The notes under the pieces were generated by a model that ran no database searches, was not told where the DNA came from, and saw only the letters and a program-made list of their open reading frames with translations. This document shows positions 59,744 to 64,000 of a DNA stretch of 64,000 bases, piece after piece. The stretch's first letter is position 1, and each line of letters begins with the position of its first letter. The stretch spans positions 124,001 through 188,000 of the forward strand of contig ML996692.1 in assembly GCA_010356995.1 (NCBI GenBank). The letters run 5' to 3'. This DNA comes from Trichodelitschia bisporula. Taxonomy: Eukaryota; Ascomycota; Dothideomycetes; Phaeotrichales; Phaeotrichaceae. The translations under genes were made by a program, and so were the position numbers.

Positions 59744-60706
59744 ATGCGTTCATCCCTCACCCTCCTCCTCAGCGCCGCCTTGGCTCTTGCCGCTCCTACA
59801 CCCCCAGAAGATGACACTCCCCTCCCCGTCCTCATCTGGCACGGTCTAGGCGACACCTTCAACGGCGATGGCATCAAGCAAATCGGCGAGCTCATCGACT
59901 CCGTCCATGAAGGCACCCTCGTCTATCCCATCGGCCTCGATCCTGACCCAAACTCCGACCGCACCGCTTCGTGGTTTGGCAACACGACACAGCAGATCGC
60001 ACAGGTCTGTGCTGAGCTTGCTGCGCATCCCATACTCTCCACCGCACCGGCAGTCGATGCGCTGGGCTTTTCGCAGGGCGGCATCTTCCTCCGCGCATAC
60101 GTCGAGAGGTGCAACTTCCCTCCTGTTCGGAATCTGGTCACGTTCGGCACTCCGCACAATGGCATCTCGGAGTTCCAGGCGTGCGCTACAACGGACTGGA
60201 TGTGCAAGGGGGCTATGGCCCTGCTGAAGATGAGGACGTGGAGCAGCTTCGTGCAGAATCGCCTGGTGCCTGCACAGTACTACCGCACCGTCGATCCGGA
60301 GACGGGTAATGCTAGCGAGGAGTATCTCGAGTACTCGAACCTGCTGGCGGACATCAACAACGAGCGGGAGGTGAAGAATGAGACGTACAAGAAGAACATT
60401 GCGTCGCTGAACAAGCTGGTCATGTTCCAGTTCTCGGACGACGTCACCGTTGTCCCGAGGGAGAGCGAATGGTTTGCCGAAGTAAACGGCACGACTCGCA
60501 CGGTGTTCCCGTTGAAGGACCGGCCCATCTACAAGGAGGACTGGTTGGGTCTGAAGAAGCTGGATGAGAAGGATGGTCTTGAATTCCGCATTGCTCCAGG
60601 CAAGCACATGCAACTGTCCGACAAGGTCCTGAAGGCCGCGTTCAAGGAGTACTTCGGACCGCTGAAGGCATCGTCGAAGGCGCCCAAGCCCAAGCTGGAC
60701 TTGTAG
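59744..60706 (+). CDS. PPT1: Palmitoyl-protein thioesterase 1
   Basis: A single exon of 320 residues. A signal peptide (MRSSLTLLLSAALALAAPTP) gives entry to the secretory route. The alpha/beta-hydrolase fold shows LPVLIWHGLGDTF at the start, the nucleophile in ALGFSQGGIFLRAYVERC (Ser110), and NLVTFGTPHNGISEFQAC. The acid is in FQFSDDVTVVPRESEWF (Asp232/233), and the catalytic His is in GKHMQL (His288). These match the Ser-Asp-His triad of the CLN1 enzyme. Known role: it removes S-linked palmitate from proteins in the lysosome/vacuole. Vacuolar location is inferred. Confidence 0.96.
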   Translation: MRSSLTLLLSAALALAAPTPPEDDTPLPVLIWHGLGDTFNGDGIKQIGELIDSVHEGTLVYPIGLDPDPNSDRTASWFGNTTQQIAQVCAELAAHPILSTAPAVDALGFSQGGIFLRAYVERCNFPPVRNLVTFGTPHNGISEFQACATTDWMCKGAMALLKMRTWSSFVQNRLVPAQYYRTVDPETGNASEEYLEYSNLLADINNEREVKNETYKKNIASLNKLVMFQFSDDVTVVPRESEWFAEVNGTTRTVFPLKDRPIYKEDWLGLKKLDEKDGLEFRIAPGKHMQLSDKVLKAAFKEYFGPLKASSKAPKPKLDL

Positions 60707-63154
60707 TGCGGGGGCTTGCAGATATGTAACATCAGTGTGTTGGAGTATCCGGTTGGCGGCGTTGAGGGAGCAAATCAGATATCTTGACCGGCTCCAGGCT
60801 ACTTTCATTCATGTTCTTTCTCACAATGAAACAAGTGTTTGCTGGATCATGGATGTAGGTTCTACATAAATTTAGCTGCCATGTGAAAGCCTGTCTTCTC
60901 GGAGAGGACTGGTAGCCCCACCCCACCCCACCCGACGCCTCGCGTATCTTGTACGCGCTATTTGGGAACGCGTCGCACGCCCTACCGGCAAAGCGGAAAG
61001 GCTAAGTGGCACAGTGACTCTCAAGCGAATCCGCGGAGCTGTAGTGCACCTTGTCGGTCAGGAATATTGACACAACGGCGGCAGTCCCGACTGCAGCAAA
61101 GTTTTCCCTCCTGAGACCCTAGCAGAATATCGCGAGTAAGACGTGAATTATGGTTCGCGAAGAGGGGAAGCTGGAGTTGATCCCCCTCTTCAGAAAAGCG
61201 CGATTGTGTCAGGTGCGGGGTGGGGTGGGGGGAGGCTGGGAGGGATTGATTCTTCAAGGCCCGAAAAGAAGCTAAGAAAAAACCTGGAGCAAGTGAGGTG
61301 CATCTCAGCTCCTGCGGGGTGCCTTCAAGGCTACTAAAACCGGAAAGACAAGGACACAAGCAGGCAAAGAGGCCGGCATGGCGCGGAGAGACTCAAACTC
61401 GTGCCGGCCGTCACGTCGTGTTGCCCGATAGTTAGTCATACACTGGTGGAGTCGTCCGAGGCACGCGAGAGTTGCGGAAGAGAAGACACACTTTGTTCGA
61501 AACGCTGGCGGAGCTTCTTCTTCACGACCAGCCTCCCCAAACGCGTTGCGGGTGTCGTACGGGCACGGCTCGGCTGACAGAGAGGCGGGGGAAGTGTTAA
61601 AGAGAAAGTGCGAGACGCGTTCTAGCGGCATTGACCTGGCCCCACCGGCCGAGGATGCTCCCCGCTAGTGGATACTCGAGACGCGCCGTTGGAGCTCTCT
61701 GCGGTCTGCCCCGCTACGCGCGAGCCGGCGGGAGGAATTGGGTCAAACGTGCCCGCCTCATGACGCAAACACGATGTGCACGCGGAGGGCGAGCTGTGGG
61801 TTAACCCCACGCGAGAGGCAGGGCGAGAGCAAGCGGGCCGAGGGGGGCCATCGCCGCGTGGAAAGCGGGTGTCAATGGGATTTTACTCGCGAATGCGTGT
61901 CCGCGTCTGCGTGCAGAGTGCATAGCGTCGGGAGGGTAGATACAGCTCTCTTGTTTCCCACTTTCCGGGAACAGGACGAGCGAGCTGTGACATACAGCAA
62001 TCGGCAAAGCAAGGTGGGGGAGAATAAGCCCGGGCAATACTCCGTATCAATATGCCAAATATGCAGCGATGGGGAGCGGTGGGATCGCGGTGGGCTGGCG
62101 CGTATTTAGCGGACCACTTGGACGCGTGGGCGCGAGGAATCGCGGTCGCGGGATGGGTGAAAGTGGCTGGGATTGATGCAGCAATCAGGCTGAGCGAGTG
62201 TTCCTTTCGGGCCAGCAAGCCGACCGGGAGGGAGAAGGAGGAGAAATAGAGATCGGGGCGAGATTATGCATCGCCTTGCTTTTGAAACGCAGGCTGAGTC
62301 GAGTCTTGCAGTTGGAGTTGACTGGGGAGGGGGAGAGAATAATGGTTCGTTCGCGTCTTCTTCTTTGATCGGGTATCAGATCTCTGCTGTCTCTGATGGC
62401 ATCACCACAGCTTTCCCAGAGGCAGCTTTCTCTCCGACGGTCGAAGAAGATAATATGCATTACGGATTAGAAGGCGGCGCCATGGATAAAACTATCAATC
62501 TACCGTAGTCTTGTCACTCCTCCCCCGCGCCCGCCATGGACGGCGTAAATGGCGACTGGCTGGACCAGACAAATAAGGTGCGTGCACTCGCGGAGTCGCG
62601 CGCGCTGCGGGTGTCCTTGATGTACCGCGTCCGCCGTGTCCGCACCGGCCGCCGCGCCCCACGGCCTGCCTACCGGCCCTTACACCCATTCCCATTATTC
62701 CCACTTACCACAGACACGCCTACACGCTCAAACCACACGCCTCCAGGCAAAAAAGTCACGTCCCAAGTGTGCCTGTGCTTGCTACCAGTGCCCAGCAAAA
62801 AGAGACGGCAGTGCCCACTCCCCAAACCCACCTCCCCCTCTCCACTTTGCTGGCCCACAACCCAACCCCAAAGTCAAACCTTGACTGACCCACCACCATT
62901 CGCGCGTCTCTTCCTCTCTCAAAACCCTCACATTCTCTTTTCCTTTCCTCTGCTCCTTCTTCTCTTCTCAGCCTCGACTGCGTCTCTTTTCGTCTCTTAA
63001 CCCACTTGTGCTCTCAGCTGCATACGCGCGCCTGCCTCTGCTGCACTCGCGTAAGTTGATACCCGCCTCTCCTCCCAACGGCATCCGAACAGCTTCGAGT
63101 CTTGAACCTTCGATACCAACCTCAAGGCCGCCAAAACGCGTCCTGGCCCTCGAA
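60707..63154. promoter_or_regulatory. 2.4-kb region upstream of the FHA gene with five ACGCGT boxes
   Basis: No gene is supported. ACGCGT (the MluI cell-cycle box bound by MBF) occurs at 60968, 61541, 61615, 62122 and 63136, the last ending 13 bp before the start codon. Chance would give fewer than one in this length. A G-quadruplex motif (61217-61244) and a CCCCA repeat (60915-60929) are also present. From 62640 to 63050 the plus strand is C/T-rich leader. Confidence 0.55.
61217..61244 (+). other. G-quadruplex motif
   Basis: Runs of four, four, six, three and three G separated by 1-5 nt loops fit the canonical four-run quadruplex pattern. Confidence 0.6.
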
Positions 63155-64000
63155 ATGGACAGTTCATCCCCCTCCAAGCCAAATTCGCTCGGTGGATTGC
63201 AATCGGCGCGTCGTGATGCCACGCGTCCGCGCGGTCTCCTCCCGCCTGTCGAGCTCTTCTCATCCCCCATCTCGGCTGGCAAGCGGAAACGTGATGTCCT
63301 CGAGCAGGACAACCTCTACCCCACTCCCGTCCCAACCTCATCACTCGGATTAGAGTGCACGTCACCAGCTCCTCACCTCCTGGATGGCGAAAGCTTCTCG
63401 CCTCTACGCATCGACCGTGAGCCCCTCTCCGATGTGCCTACCGTCGTGCTACCAGCCAATGGCCGCCCCGTCACCTTCGGTCGCTCATCCAAGTCCGCCG
63501 ACGTCAAAATGCACTCCAACACGCTCATCTCCCGCGTCCATTTGAGCGCGTGGTACGATCCCAACGACCGGATGATCTTGATCGAATGTCTTGGCTGGAA
63601 CGGAGCTCAAATTCACTGTCAGGGAAAGATATACGAGCTGCACAAGGAAGAGGCGTTTCATACGAGCGAAGTGGCGGCTACGGTTATGATCGATGCTCAT
63701 GGCTCGCGTGTGGTGGTCGGATGGCCGCAGGAAGCGTTGGTGGATGTGGAGCCCACTCCATCATCACGGAGCGGGACGGAGGAAGTGTCCCCCACACGCG
63801 CGTTTGGCCGTGCGGCTGCGAATCTCGCGTCAAGTCCGCCGCCAATGCCGATGGATCCGCCGTCACCTGCGTCATCACCTGCTCCCGCGATTGACATGTC
63901 AATCACAACCCAAATCGGTTTAGGCGACTCTCACGCCACTATCACCGTGTACGAAGACGACAAGGCCGAGCCTACCGCACCTTCGAGCAGCACTCCGCAG
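63155..64000 (+). CDS. FHA-domain protein, Tos4/Plm2-like; 3' end outside window
   Basis: The frame is open from 63155 (MDSSSPSKPNSLGG) to the right edge, 282 codons. A Ser/Pro-rich tail with a basic KRKRD motif (~49-53) precedes an FHA domain (about residues 95-190): VTFGRSSKSADVKM has the Gly-Arg-Ser loop, SNTLISRVHLSAWY has the Ser-x-x-His of the phosphothreonine pocket, and CLGWNGAQIH has the Asn-Gly turn. Pro/Ser-rich sequence follows. Family knowledge: FHA domains bind phosphothreonine. Yeast Tos4 and Plm2 are G1/S regulators with an FHA domain and are MBF/SBF targets; the ACGCGT boxes upstream fit that, but the match is by layout only. Confidence 0.82.
   Translation, partial: MDSSSPSKPNSLGGLQSARRDATRPRGLLPPVELFSSPISAGKRKRDVLEQDNLYPTPVPTSSLGLECTSPAPHLLDGESFSPLRIDREPLSDVPTVVLPANGRPVTFGRSSKSADVKMHSNTLISRVHLSAWYDPNDRMILIECLGWNGAQIHCQGKIYELHKEEAFHTSEVAATVMIDAHGSRVVVGWPQEALVDVEPTPSSRSGTEEVSPTRAFGRAAANLASSPPPMPMDPPSPASSPAPAIDMSITTQIGLGDSHATITVYEDDKAEPTAPSSSTPQ

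Noticed and set aside
59846-60808. 320-codon minus-strand frame
   Set aside because: It is antisense to PPT1, whose triad and signal peptide are clear. The equal length is coincidence.

Overview
This window is nuclear DNA of a filamentous ascomycete (Pezizomycotina). The evidence is short introns (mostly 43-67 nt, GT-AG, with CTAAC/CTGAC branch sites), ascomycete-type housekeeping proteins, and one complete fungal exopolysaccharide cluster. Eurotiomycetes fit best because the central cluster has the gene order I recall from Aspergillus, but the class cannot be fixed from the sequence alone. I recognise no transposon, retroelement or tRNA gene.

Left flank (1-16.9 kb): a glutamine-rich SP-RING (MIZ) SUMO-ligase-like gene cut by the left edge (minus); a BOI-type SH3-SAM-PH polarity scaffold (plus); a crotonase-family enzyme with a peroxisomal AKL terminus (plus); ribosomal protein eL20/Rpl20 (minus), divergent from a CSN12/PCI-domain gene (plus); and a small BTB/POZ gene (minus).

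Centre (18.3-41.0 kb): a five-gene cluster matching the galactosaminogalactan (GAG) locus of Aspergillus, in the order gtb3 (minus), agd3 (plus), ega3 (plus), sph3 (minus), uge3 (plus). Uge3 should make UDP-Gal and UDP-GalNAc. The giant multi-pass GT4 protein Gtb3 should polymerise and export the chain. Secreted Agd3 deacetylates GalNAc residues to give a cationic adhesive polymer. The anchored hydrolases Sph3 (GH135) and Ega3 (GH114) cut it. Two divergent promoters (2.0 kb gtb3/agd3 and 0.62 kb sph3/uge3) would allow co-expression, and the first holds a StuA-type ACGCGTGC element.

Right flank (42.8-64 kb): an SCP2 sterol-carrier protein with a second AKL peroxisomal signal (minus); a Kelch-BTB protein (minus); the GPI inositol deacylase Bst1/PGAP1 (minus); a dual-specificity-phosphatase-fold protein that lacks the catalytic arginine (plus); an F-box-like protein with two Cys/His modules (minus); palmitoyl-protein thioesterase 1 (plus); and the start of an FHA-domain gene cut by the right edge (plus), preceded by five ACGCGT boxes.

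Gene models were built by eye from reading frames, splice consensus and family conservation. Exon ends are predictions without transcript support.
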